A stretch of 41,220 bases of DNA from Nanobdellota archaeon (GCA_018819345.1 JAHJQG010000036.1:1-41220), one strand, 5' to 3'; counted from the first letter of the stretch, positions 33,272 through 40,550 are shown. Translations and numbers: made by a program. The notes: generated by a model from the sequence alone, not told the origin.

Positions 33272-33840
33272 GAAGGCAGGCATTCCACATATGCCTTGGA
33301 CTAACAATTATTATTCTGTTAATTAACAATATATTAAATTCATTAATCCTGTTTATTACACTTATTACTGGGATTCTAATCTCTATTCTTAGCAAGAAAT
33401 TTAAGATTCCAGTAATCTATTCTTTTCTGAAGATATTTGAAAGAAAAGATACATTAAAAACATTTCCAGGAAAAGGAACTATCTCTTTTTTAATAGGCTG
33501 CCTGCTTGTTCTCCAATTATTTGAAAGAGATATTGCACTTGCATCAATAATGATACTGACTTTTGGTGATTCAATCTCCCACTTATTTGGCTGGTATCTT
33601 GGAAGGAAAAAACATCCCCTTAACTGCCTAAAATCAATAGAAGGAAATATTGCTGGCGGTATTACTGGATTTCTTGGAGCAATGCTCTTTGTAAGCCCCT
33701 TATCTGCTTTCCTGGCATCATTTGGGGCAATGACAGCAGAGGCTGTTGAATTAAAGATGAATAACAGGATAGTTGATGACAATATAATTGTCCCCTTAGT
33801 AGCAGGAACTATAATTTATTTAATGAGAATATACTTTTAA
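33247..33840 (+). CDS. Dolichol/phytol-kinase-like (SEC59-type) membrane protein
   Basis: 197 residues with about six hydrophobic segments and the family pattern: FEIRRQAFHICLG at the N-terminus, KGTISFLIG, LTFGDSISHLFGWYLGRKK, KSIEGNIAGGITGFLGA and a late TAEAVELKMNNRIVDDN. Members transfer phosphate from CTP to polyprenols or phytol, or are related cytidylyltransferases. Next to a PAP2 phosphatase it suggests a polyprenol phosphate cycle feeding glycosylation of the many Asn-x-Ser/Thr surface proteins here; this link is inference. Confidence 0.85.
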   Translation: MEINRFEIRRQAFHICLGLTIIILLINNILNSLILFITLITGILISILSKKFKIPVIYSFLKIFERKDTLKTFPGKGTISFLIGCLLVLQLFERDIALASIMILTFGDSISHLFGWYLGRKKHPLNCLKSIEGNIAGGITGFLGAMLFVSPLSAFLASFGAMTAEAVELKMNNRIVDDNIIVPLVAGTIIYLMRIYF

Positions 33841-33841
33841 A

Positions 33842-34858
33842 CTAATCCACAAGCCAAAGCTTTCCATCTGAAACAACAACTCTTACTTTCTGGTTTACCT
33901 TGAATTTCCTGTTCTTGATATTTTCTGGTTTTACAGACTGGAATGTCTCTGGGTGCAGTATTTCAACATGCGGAAAGACAAGTGAAACTATTGTTTCCTT
34001 AACCTCTTCAGCAGCCCTTATTTTAAGATGTTTTGGCATTATTGATGTTTTCTTTCCTGTTTTTATATTAATAATTGTAATATTTTTATCAATATTTTTT
34101 ACTTTGAAAAGCTCCCCATCTATATTTAGAATATCCCCTTTTCTGAATTTTGACTGCCTAAACAGCACATTTATCCTATAGATATCCCTGCTTCTCAGCT
34201 TGTCCCTTGAGAACAATTTTTTACTGGCTTTTATTTCACCACCAAACTTGTTCAAGAGTTCTCTGGCAAGCTCATGTATATAGCCCCTTTTTGTCAGGTA
34301 AATGTCAAATCCATTCCTGACTTTTAATTTTTTAGTTATAAAGATTCCCCTTTGATTTTGTTTCCTGGCCTCATCAACAGCATAATCTATTACTTCATCA
34401 TCAACATCCCTTAACTGCAGTATGCCCTCAAAATAGCCGCTTTTATGCCTGCTGCACCTTGGGCAAAGGATGAATATTACCTTTACTGAAAGGGCATATT
34501 CCTCTTTAACAGGCCTTTTCTTCCCAGGATAAGTGCCAAAAACAGTAATTTCTGTTTCAATATTTACTTTTACATTTGGCCCCTCCCTGTATTTTGGGAT
34601 TACTGGCCTGATTTTAAACGAATTTATCCTGGCATCATCATTAAACACTAATCTTTTTTGCACAATATCCTTGATTACATCCTCAAGCTTTCTAAATCTT
34701 GTCCATTTCCCCTTAGAGAAGTATTTACGGCAAAAGAAGCATACAAGAATCTTCACAGGCTTAAAAGATATTAATAAAGGATTCTTGTTTAGATAGCATT
34801 TTTTACAAAGGCCATCCAAAAATACTTCCTTTTTCCCGCATTCAGTGCATATTTCCAT
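33842..34858 (-). CDS. nmd3: NMD3 homologue (large-subunit ribosome maturation)
   Basis: 338 residues. In eukaryotes NMD3 binds the late 60S subunit; archaeal forms presumably help large-subunit maturation. The N-terminal zinc-binding region is clear: CTECGKKEVFLDGLCKKC, CFFCRKYF and FILCPRCSRHKSGYFEG. A central domain (IFITKKLKVRNGFDIYLT) and C-terminal OB/SH3-like domains (KFRKGDILNIDGELFKV, KHLKIRAAEEVKE) follow. It is convergent with the kinase-like gene, one base apart, and divergent from the signal peptidase. Confidence 0.92.
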   Translation of the reverse strand: MEICTECGKKEVFLDGLCKKCYLNKNPLLISFKPVKILVCFFCRKYFSKGKWTRFRKLEDVIKDIVQKRLVFNDDARINSFKIRPVIPKYREGPNVKVNIETEITVFGTYPGKKRPVKEEYALSVKVIFILCPRCSRHKSGYFEGILQLRDVDDEVIDYAVDEARKQNQRGIFITKKLKVRNGFDIYLTKRGYIHELARELLNKFGGEIKASKKLFSRDKLRSRDIYRINVLFRQSKFRKGDILNIDGELFKVKNIDKNITIINIKTGKKTSIMPKHLKIRAAEEVKETIVSLVFPHVEILHPETFQSVKPENIKNRKFKVNQKVRVVVSDGKLWLVD

Positions 34859-34947
34859 GCTATAATAGAAATAGTAGTTGTATAAATAATTATTTGATTT
34901 ATCAAAACCGATAGTTTTTTATTTCTTTTGCTTAAAACTCTCACTTT

Positions 34948-35586
34948 ATGAAGAAAAAAACCTTAAAAAAAACATGGAAAAAGGTGTGGAACTTTATATG
35001 GGAGGATAACAGCATATGGAGCTGGATTGTGAATATTATACTTGCATTTATCCTTATAAAATTCATAGTTTACCCCGGGCTTGGTCTTGCTTTAGGAACA
35101 TCATATCCAATAGTTGCAGTTGTCAGCAACAGCATGGAGCATAACAACCTTAATTTTGATGACTGGTGGCAAAACAGTGAAGAATATTACTCAGGCATTG
35201 GAATAGTAAAAAGCTCATTTGAAAAATTTCCATTGAAGAATGGATTTAATAAGGGAGATATAATGATTCTCTGGAGAGCAAATCCTAACAACATCAAGAT
35301 AGGGGATGTAATCGTGTTCATAAGTGCCAGAACAAATCCAAAGCCAGATCCAATAATTCACAGGGTGATTATCATAGAAGAAAAGGATGATAACATAATA
35401 TATCAGACAAAAGGGGATAATTATGTCACCAATCGCCGCCAGATTAATGGATGCTTCTATGACGGCTGTATTTATGAGTCAGATATCTGGCAAAACCAGA
35501 TATTAGGCAAGGCATTGTTTAAGGTTCCTTACCTTGGCTACATTAAGATATGGTTTGTTGATTTATTAAATCTTCTTATTAAATAG
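34948..35586 (+). CDS. Signal peptidase I (Sec11/archaeal type)
   Basis: 212 residues. It removes signal peptides of secreted proteins at the outer face of the membrane. A membrane helix (about 25-45) precedes the catalytic Ser62 in VVSNSMEHN; His138 in PIIHRV and Asp157 in QTKGDNY complete the Ser-His-Asp set of archaeal and eukaryotic enzymes (bacterial ones use Lys). A hydrophobic C-terminus could form a second membrane helix. It may serve the exported protease and surface proteins at the left of the window. TFS follows after nine bases with a GGAGGT ribosome-binding site. Confidence 0.93.
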   Translation: MKKKTLKKTWKKVWNFIWEDNSIWSWIVNIILAFILIKFIVYPGLGLALGTSYPIVAVVSNSMEHNNLNFDDWWQNSEEYYSGIGIVKSSFEKFPLKNGFNKGDIMILWRANPNNIKIGDVIVFISARTNPKPDPIIHRVIIIEEKDDNIIYQTKGDNYVTNRRQINGCFYDGCIYESDIWQNQILGKALFKVPYLGYIKIWFVDLLNLLIK

Positions 35587-35595
35587 GAGGTAAAA

Positions 35596-35913
35596 ATGTT
35601 TTGTCCAAAATGTGGCTCATTGTTGCTGCCAAAGAAAATAGACGGCAAAAGAGTAATGGCATGCTCTTCATGCAGTTATGTAAGCAGGGACCTTGACAAA
35701 AGCAAGATTATTGAAAAAATTGTAAAGGAGAAGGAAGTTGATGTTGTTGAGGGTGATGAGTCTAAACATCTTCCTATAACAGAAGCTGAATGCCCTAATT
35801 GCGGCAATAAAAAAGCATACTATTGGCTTGTGCAGACAAGGGCAGGTGATGAGCCAGAAACAAAATTCCTTAAGTGCACTAAGTGCAACAATATCTGGCG
35901 GGATTACAGCTGA
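35596..35913 (+). CDS. tfs: Transcription factor S (TFIIS/RPB9-like)
   Basis: 105 residues: an N-terminal zinc ribbon (Cys3, Cys6, Cys23, Cys26) and a C-terminal ribbon (ECPNCG, LKCTKCNNIW) with the acidic hairpin QTRAGDEPET that reaches into RNA polymerase to trigger transcript cleavage. The Asp-Glu pair is intact, so it should be an active cleavage factor. A strong GGAGGT ribosome-binding site precedes it. The stop overlaps the next start (TGATG). Confidence 0.96.
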   Translation: MFCPKCGSLLLPKKIDGKRVMACSSCSYVSRDLDKSKIIEKIVKEKEVDVVEGDESKHLPITEAECPNCGNKKAYYWLVQTRAGDEPETKFLKCTKCNNIWRDYS

Positions 35914-36155
35914 TGAAAGGAATAAAACAAGGCATAATCAAGGTTATATTAAAACCAAACTCTTCTAAGAATAAAATTAAAGAATTTGATTCTGAAAGAA
36001 ATGCCTACAGGATTGATATAAAAGCCCCTGCGCAGGATAATAAAGCAAATATAGAGCTTGTTAAGTTCCTTTCAAGAGCATTAAAGAAAGATATTAAGAT
36101 AATCAAGGGTTTCAAAAGCAGGGAAAAATTAATTAAGATTTCCCAAAGGGCATAA
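35913..36155 (+). CDS. DUF167 (YggU) family protein
   Basis: About 80 residues from the ATG overlapping the TFS stop. It has the family core IIKVILKPNSSKNKI, YRIDIKAPAQDNKANIELVKFLSRALK and IKIIKGFKSREKLIKI. The small alpha/beta fold is widespread and of unknown function. Its stop directly abuts the stop of the convergent coiled-coil gene with no spacing. Confidence 0.9.
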   Translation: MKGIKQGIIKVILKPNSSKNKIKEFDSERNAYRIDIKAPAQDNKANIELVKFLSRALKKDIKIIKGFKSREKLIKISQRA

Positions 36156-37304
36156 TCACTTTTTTTCTCTTCTTTCACTCAGAAAAATTATAACTGCCAG
36201 AATAATAATCCCCAGCAGTATATTGTATTTGTAGGAGATTATGAAGCCAATGATTTTAGCCAGAAAATTTGAATAATAGAAAAAAAATATTAATAAGACG
36301 CCAATTAAAACAAACATATACTTAAGGAATTTGTTCCTCTTATCGGTTTTTTTCAGGGCTTTTGGCTTTTTCTTTTTTTTCTTTGGTTTTTCTCTTTTTT
36401 CAAACCATTCCTCTTCAGACTCTTCTTCTGTGAAAAAGTCAATAATTGCATTCCAGATTCTTTTAAGGATTGCCTGTTTCTTTCTTTTTCTGGGCTTCTT
36501 CTTTTTCTTAATTTTTTTAGGCTTTCCCCCTTTAGGTTCCTCTATTTCTTCTGTAAAGAAATCAACTATCCCGTTCCAGGCGCTTTTTAATGCGCCTTTT
36601 TCTTTTCCCTGGATTTTTTCTATCTCACTAATCTTTTTTTTATCCTCTTTTCTTATTTCAGGATGTTTTTTCAGAAAGTCAATTATCCTCCTGAACCTTG
36701 AATCAAGCCTGTTTAGGTTTCTCTTAAAATAATTATTTTCAACTGAATTTTTTCTTACTGACTGGATTTCCTGCCTCAAGTCAGAGAGCTGTTTATTGAA
36801 GTATGATTTATCAATGAATCTTTTTTCCAGCTCATCAAGCTCTTTTTTCATGCTGCTGATGTCCTGCGCTCTTTTTTTAATTCTTGCATCAAACTTGTTT
36901 GCCTGCATCTTAAATTCATTCACATCAACAACAGTATTTTTTAGATCTTCAAATTCTTTTTTGATTCCATTGGCTTTTTCAAAGCTCTTAATCATAGAAT
37001 TAATTGATTTCTTCAGCTTTAATGCTTCTTTCAGCTCTTTTTTTAGCTTCTCTCTTTTTTTTATCTCCCTTAAGACCCAATTATGCTTTTCATTTAAGGA
37101 ATCTATTTCGCTTTGAAAGTCCTGGTTTTTAACAAAATCTTCCCTTATCTTAGAGAGTTTATTGTTTATATCCTGGACAAGATGCTCCTTTTCTTTGGTC
37201 AGGTTAATTATATCCCTTTTTACTGCAGAAAAAGATGATTTCAGGTTTTTATTTAAATTATAAAGCCTTATTTCTATATTTTCCTCTTTACCCCCAGAAA
37301 CCAT
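36156..37304 (-). CDS. Coiled-coil membrane protein with repeated basic/acidic segments
   Basis: 382 residues. The first 230 are nearly all coiled coil. Then a segment is repeated: AWNGIVDFFTEE and IWNAIIDFFTEE, each followed by a long Lys/Arg/Pro-rich basic stretch. Two membrane helices follow (about 328-346 and 352-374) with a basic end. It may tether something to the membrane or nucleoid. Its 5' part (bases 37109-37235) is duplicated 2.5 kb to the right as a decayed fragment. It has a TATA box at about 37330-37338. Confidence 0.8.
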   Translation of the reverse strand: MVSGGKEENIEIRLYNLNKNLKSSFSAVKRDIINLTKEKEHLVQDINNKLSKIREDFVKNQDFQSEIDSLNEKHNWVLREIKKREKLKKELKEALKLKKSINSMIKSFEKANGIKKEFEDLKNTVVDVNEFKMQANKFDARIKKRAQDISSMKKELDELEKRFIDKSYFNKQLSDLRQEIQSVRKNSVENNYFKRNLNRLDSRFRRIIDFLKKHPEIRKEDKKKISEIEKIQGKEKGALKSAWNGIVDFFTEEIEEPKGGKPKKIKKKKKPRKRKKQAILKRIWNAIIDFFTEEESEEEWFEKREKPKKKKKKPKALKKTDKRNKFLKYMFVLIGVLLIFFFYYSNFLAKIIGFIISYKYNILLGIIILAVIIFLSERREKK

Positions 37305-37375
37305 TTTTAATTTTAAAGTAATAATTAACTATATAAACTTTTCGATAGTTAAAGGTCAATAGGGCTTTTTATTTT
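37109..37375. repeat. Left copy of the junction repeat flanking the peptide cassette
   Basis: Bases 37109-37235 (within the coiled-coil gene) and 37344-37375 are both found again, in the same order and orientation, at 39601-39726 and 39727-39758. Here the two blocks are separated by 108 bases holding the gene's start and promoter. By eye the first block is about 90% identical with one 1-base gap, and the 32-base second block has one mismatch. Confidence 0.85.
37330..37338 (-). promoter_or_regulatory. TATA box of the coiled-coil membrane protein gene
   Basis: GTTTATATA on the minus strand, preceded by CGAAAA and about 30 bases before the ATG. It is among the bases missing from the right repeat copy. 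Confidence 0.5.
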
Positions 37376-37479
37376 ATAAAGAACACACCAGTCACCTCTC
37401 CTTTCAGTTGTTATAAAACTAGTTTGATTATGTTATTTTAATTTGTGATTTACTGTTGGCAACATATAGTTCTCTCCTC

Positions 37480-37677
37480 TCAATATAAATAAGATTTTGT
37501 ATAAATAAGATGTTGCCTAGGTTTTATTTTATTATAAAATTGAGACTTATCTTTCCCACAGTGAATTACTTTAAACTTTGAGTTCATTGTTTTGATTATT
37601 ATATCTGCACCTTCCTTATGTTTCTTGATCTCCATAATTTCACCCTCAACTATTCTTTCTATTTGACTTGGATCCAT
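37480..37677 (-). CDS. 65-residue unknown protein of the peptide cassette
   Basis: A small protein with a strand-rich pattern (EGEIMEIKKHKEGADIIIKT, KFKVIHCG, QHLIYTKSYLY) that could be a small beta barrel. A single Cys is present and no membrane helix or signal. A GGGAG ribosome-binding site precedes the ATG. It lies 162 bases after the radical SAM gene on the same strand, with a TATA-like AATATTTAAATAG near 37740, so it may have its own promoter. It could be an immunity, binding or accessory factor; there is no direct evidence. Confidence 0.6.
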   Translation of the reverse strand: MDPSQIERIVEGEIMEIKKHKEGADIIIKTMNSKFKVIHCGKDKSQFYNKIKPRQHLIYTKSYLY

Positions 37678-37695
37678 TTTATTCTCCCAGCTGCG

Positions 37696-37765
37696 TTAGT
37701 AGTGCTGTATTTTCCTGTTGATAAAGGAACTATCATCTATTTAAATATTTTTCTATTTAGTAGTG
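37696..37765. promoter_or_regulatory. Two TTAGTAGTG elements before the 65-residue gene
   Basis: TTAGTAGTG occurs at 37696-37704 and 37757-37765, on either side of a TATA-like element. The same TTAGTA half-site forms the palindrome at the precursor promoter (39488-39509), so one regulator might serve both. Weak evidence in AT-rich DNA. Confidence 0.25.
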
Positions 37766-37839
37766 GTAATTTTTATAATATACGGTTTTTAGTTTGATTA
37801 AATATAAAAACTTAGGAAATATTTTAGTGTTATTGATTC

Positions 37840-39114
37840 TCACGAATAAAAATAAGGAGTTATAGTCATATCTTTACTTGTACATCTCCGTTTTCCTGTT
37901 TTAATATAATGAAGAGGACACCCACCATAACATACTGGTAAATAATAACACTTCCGGCATTTTTCATCCTTGAAAGGATTTGATTTTTGATACCACCTTG
38001 CTATATGCATCGAATTTAGTTGCATATTGCCTGTTTTATCAATATAGCCAATATCCGCTGTTTCTGTCGACTCGTTTATACATTTCCATATTTTTAAATC
38101 AGGGGTAACATAAAAAAAATTAATTCCTCCATCTGATTCACAATATTGCAGATAATAAGCACTTTTAAGTATACTAAATCCATACTTATCTGCTTCATCA
38201 TAAAATTTTTTTAAATCAAAAATTGTATTACTATTAGATACATTGAAATGGCTAGTTGAATAGATTGGCCTAAAATATATATTTATTTTTTTTCTCTCGT
38301 CTTTATCAAACAAATTAAAAATCGACTTAACATCATCAAGACTTTGATTTAATAAATTTACTCGTAGTATAAACTGAATATTTGATTTTATTTTAATAGC
38401 ATATCGTACTGCTGTTGTAAAATTATTGACAATTGTGTCAAAGGTTTCACCATTATTATGTAATACACGAAGTTTATTGTGGGTTTCTTTACGACTGTCT
38501 AATGTAACTTGAATTGAAACACAATTATACTTTAATAATGCACTAACCATATCTTTATCTAATAAGAATCCATTTGTTACAATACTAGTACTTAACTCAT
38601 AACCATATTTTTTACTTTGTATTAATAGGTAATCTAGATAAGAAAAAATTTCATCTTTTTTTAAAAGAGGTTCTCCACCAAATAAACTAATATGTACTCT
38701 TTTTTTATTACAAAAATTTTTATTAGCAAACTTCTTTAAAACATCAAAATAGTTTTTAACTTCATTATTTTCTTTTCCGGGTCCTGCCTCAAAACAATAG
38801 GGACATTTAAAATTACATCGTAATGTTGGTACTAATGCAACAGTAATTTTATCTGTTTGGAAATAATTTGCATTATATAAGTATTCAAGAATTTCAATTT
38901 CATTGATATTATCTGATAAAATAAAACCATTTTTTATCAATATATCTTGGTATTTCTTATTTTTTCCTGTACATGGATCTTTTTTTCTTAATATAGCCTT
39001 TACTTTTCCTAACTCAGCTTTTTTGACCTTAATAGACGCCCTGCTAAATGAATTAAATAAAAAAATAGAATCTTTTTCCAAAAAAAAATTATTATACAGG
39101 CTGGCCTTATACAT
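37840..39114 (-). CDS. Radical SAM/SPASM peptide maturase
   Basis: 424 residues. The radical SAM cluster motif is Cys100-x3-Cys104-x2-Cys107 (PTLRCNFKCPYCFE); LFGGEPLL and IVTNGFLL are the usual SAM-binding and barrel motifs. The C-terminus has a complete SPASM pattern for two more iron-sulfur clusters: Cys325, Cys345, Cys386-x2-Cys389-x5-Cys395-x3-Cys399 and Cys411. The first 85 residues may bind the leader peptide. Such enzymes install thioether or C-C crosslinks or epimerise residues in ribosomal peptides. The Cys-rich 80-residue peptide encoded 104 bases upstream is the obvious substrate. A GAGAGAG ribosome-binding site precedes the ATG. Confidence 0.9.
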   Translation of the reverse strand: MYKASLYNNFFLEKDSIFLFNSFSRASIKVKKAELGKVKAILRKKDPCTGKNKKYQDILIKNGFILSDNINEIEILEYLYNANYFQTDKITVALVPTLRCNFKCPYCFEAGPGKENNEVKNYFDVLKKFANKNFCNKKRVHISLFGGEPLLKKDEIFSYLDYLLIQSKKYGYELSTSIVTNGFLLDKDMVSALLKYNCVSIQVTLDSRKETHNKLRVLHNNGETFDTIVNNFTTAVRYAIKIKSNIQFILRVNLLNQSLDDVKSIFNLFDKDERKKINIYFRPIYSTSHFNVSNSNTIFDLKKFYDEADKYGFSILKSAYYLQYCESDGGINFFYVTPDLKIWKCINESTETADIGYIDKTGNMQLNSMHIARWYQKSNPFKDEKCRKCYYLPVCYGGCPLHYIKTGKRRCTSKDMTITPYFYS

Positions 39115-39157
39115 ACTTCTCTCTCAATAATTTCCTTATATTCTTGATGGCAAAGTT

Positions 39158-39181
39158 GAAGTGAGTGAAAACTCACGCTTC
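39158..39181 (-). terminator. Stem-loop between precursor peptide and maturase genes
   Basis: GTGAGT and ACTCAC pair around a GAAA tetraloop, extended by GAA/TTC after a 2-base bulge. No long T-tract follows on the minus strand. Hairpins here in peptide operons commonly reduce readthrough or protect the precursor mRNA so that the peptide outnumbers the enzyme. Confidence 0.45.
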
Positions 39182-39218
39182 CGCGTACTCAACACTACAT
39201 ACAAAGAGATTAAGAGTT

Positions 39219-39461
39219 TCAGTTACAAGAACCGTTTCCTGTACAGCCACAGGCGTCAAGCCCTAATCTTCGTGTTGGTGTAAGTTCAATTGTATCTGGT
39301 TTAACCACTGCTTCATTAATTACCTTCATAATTTCTTCCGGTTTCGTTTGTTCTGCGTATATTTGATCACCTGTATACACATCTTGTGTCTGGTATGCTC
39401 TGTCTTCTTTTTCCTTTCCTGGAACAGAACTTAACTTTTGTTCTAATGCTTGGCTTACCAT
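39219..39461 (-). CDS. Candidate RiPP precursor peptide with Cys-rich core
   Basis: 80 residues. Residues 1-65 look like a leader: polar, partly helical (KPEEIMKVINEAVV), with no membrane helix and no Cys. The C-terminal part LGLDACGCTGNGSCN holds all three Cys (71, 73, 79) plus Gly, Asn and Thr, typical of the modified core of radical-SAM-made peptides. TPTRR just before it could be a processing site. A GGGGGT ribosome-binding site and a BRE/TATA promoter lie upstream, and the SPASM enzyme gene follows. No dedicated transporter or peptidase is nearby. I do not recognise an existing peptide family. Confidence 0.75.
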   Translation of the reverse strand: MVSQALEQKLSSVPGKEKEDRAYQTQDVYTGDQIYAEQTKPEEIMKVINEAVVKPDTIELTPTRRLGLDACGCTGNGSCN

Positions 39462-39487
39462 TTTATTTTACCCCCTATTTTTTCAGT

Positions 39488-39509
39488 TTAGTAATTAATA
39501 TTATACTAA
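39488..39509. promoter_or_regulatory. Palindrome over the precursor peptide transcription start
   Basis: TTAGTA and TACTAA surround the self-complementary centre TAATATTA. The TATA box of the precursor gene is centred about 39526, placing the start of transcription at about 39500, inside this palindrome. That suits a repressor site. Confidence 0.4.
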
Positions 39510-39520
39510 TAAACATTGAA

Positions 39521-39534
39521 ATATATAAACTTTG
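39521..39534 (-). promoter_or_regulatory. BRE/TATA promoter of the precursor peptide gene
   Basis: AAAGTTTATATAT on the minus strand, about 65 bases before the ATG, leaving a leader of about 38 bases with a G-rich ribosome-binding site. A non-leaderless transcript is therefore likely. Confidence 0.5.
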
Positions 39535-39600
39535 TGTTGATTTTTCCGGATGATTTCCAAAACAATGATTTCTAATGGTTTTCTCATCCCTTTTCACAAT

Positions 39601-39726
39601 CGCTTTGAAAGTCCTGTCTTTTAACAGAATCTTCCCTTATTCTAGAGAGTTTATTGTTTATATCCTGAACAAAATGCTCTTTTTTTTGGTCAGGTTAATT
39701 ATATCCTTTTTTACTGCAGAAAAAGA
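39601..39726 (-). pseudogene. Decayed 5' fragment of the coiled-coil membrane protein gene
   Basis: It corresponds to about codons 24-66 of the gene at 36156-37304. The start codon and promoter are missing, a 1-base deletion in the Lys-codon run shifts the frame and stops follow. So it cannot be expressed as a homologue; it is a relic of the duplication around the cassette. Confidence 0.8.
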
Positions 39727-39758
39727 GATAGTTAAATGTCAATAGGGCTTTTTATTTT
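39601..39758. repeat. Right copy of the junction repeat flanking the peptide cassette
   Basis: The two blocks present at 37109-37235 and 37344-37375 are directly joined here at 39726/39727; 108 bases between them are missing. The second block is the real 3' end of the tyrosine recombinase gene. Order and orientation match the left copy, making a direct repeat on either side of about 2.2 kb of cassette DNA. Confidence 0.85.
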
Positions 39759-40550
39759 TTCCATGGCTGTTTTTGATACATGGGTGTATACCTGGGTTGT
39801 CTCAAGCCTTGAGTGGCCCAAAAGCCTTTGTATATACCTTATGTCAATGCCATGCTCAAGAAGATGTGTTGCAAAGCTGTGCCTCAGGCTGTGAGGTGTT
39901 ACTTTCTTTTTTATGCCTGCTTTTTCAGCTGCTTTTTTGACAATAAGCTCTACTGCCCTTAATGAGTATTTATTGTTCCTGTTTGTCTTGAAGATAATAT
40001 CTTTTTTCTCAATATCTAATGTTTTTAGGTTTTTCTTTAATTTTGGCGAGAGCATTACTATCCTGTCTTTGTTTCCCTTTGCAAGCTTTATATGGATTAT
40101 GTTCCTGTTAAAATCAATATCTTTCCATCTTAAATTAATTATCTCGCTTGCCCTCATCCCAGAAGCATACATCAGCAGCATAATTGTCCTGTGGCCGAAG
40201 TTCTTAGTGCAGATAATCATATTTTCAATTTCTTTTCTTGAAAGGATTACAGGGAGCTTTTTGTCCCTTTTCAGGTTTGGTGTTTTTTCAATAATCCTGT
40301 TTATTGATTTATCCTGTTTTGCCTTAATGGCCAGATAAAACTTGATTGCAAAACCAGCAACCCTTACTGTTTCCTTGCTTTTTCCCTTATCAATAAGATT
40401 CAGCAGGAATTCCCTTGGACCAAGGCCTGATTCAATAAACTTGCCAACATGAAACATGTAAGCGCTTATTGTCTTTTTAGAATAGCCTTTAAGCTTAAGC
40501 TCATCTAGCAATAATTCTTTCCAGTTAGCATCATACAGGGCCCTGTTCAT
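39732..40550 (-). CDS. xerA: XerA-like tyrosine recombinase
   Basis: 272 residues with an N-terminal SAM-like core-binding domain (KTISAYMFHVGKFI) and the catalytic domain. Catalytic residues are visible: Arg133 in ASGMRASEI, a Lys in KLAKGNKDR, His220 and Arg223 in TPHSLRHSFATHLL, His246 in LLGHSRLETTQ and the nucleophile Tyr255 in VYTHV. Size and motifs fit archaeal XerA, which resolves chromosome dimers, but an integrase role is possible. Its last codons are duplicated at 37344-37375 beyond the peptide cassette, so the 3' end of this gene marks one edge of the inserted segment. Confidence 0.92.
   Translation of the reverse strand: MNRALYDANWKELLLDELKLKGYSKKTISAYMFHVGKFIESGLGPREFLLNLIDKGKSKETVRVAGFAIKFYLAIKAKQDKSINRIIEKTPNLKRDKKLPVILSRKEIENMIICTKNFGHRTIMLLMYASGMRASEIINLRWKDIDFNRNIIHIKLAKGNKDRIVMLSPKLKKNLKTLDIEKKDIIFKTNRNNKYSLRAVELIVKKAAEKAGIKKKVTPHSLRHSFATHLLEHGIDIRYIQRLLGHSRLETTQVYTHVSKTAMEKIKSPIDI

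Noticed and set aside
37480-37677. The 65-residue protein as a separate leader-binding (RRE) domain
   Set aside because: Leader-binding RREs are winged-helix folds of about 80-90 residues; this protein looks strand-rich and shorter, so I did not assign it.
39130-39218. tRNA-like or small RNA gene around the GTGAGT stem-loop
   Set aside because: Only one stem-loop is present; no cloverleaf, T-loop or CCA-adjacent acceptor pairing could be found.
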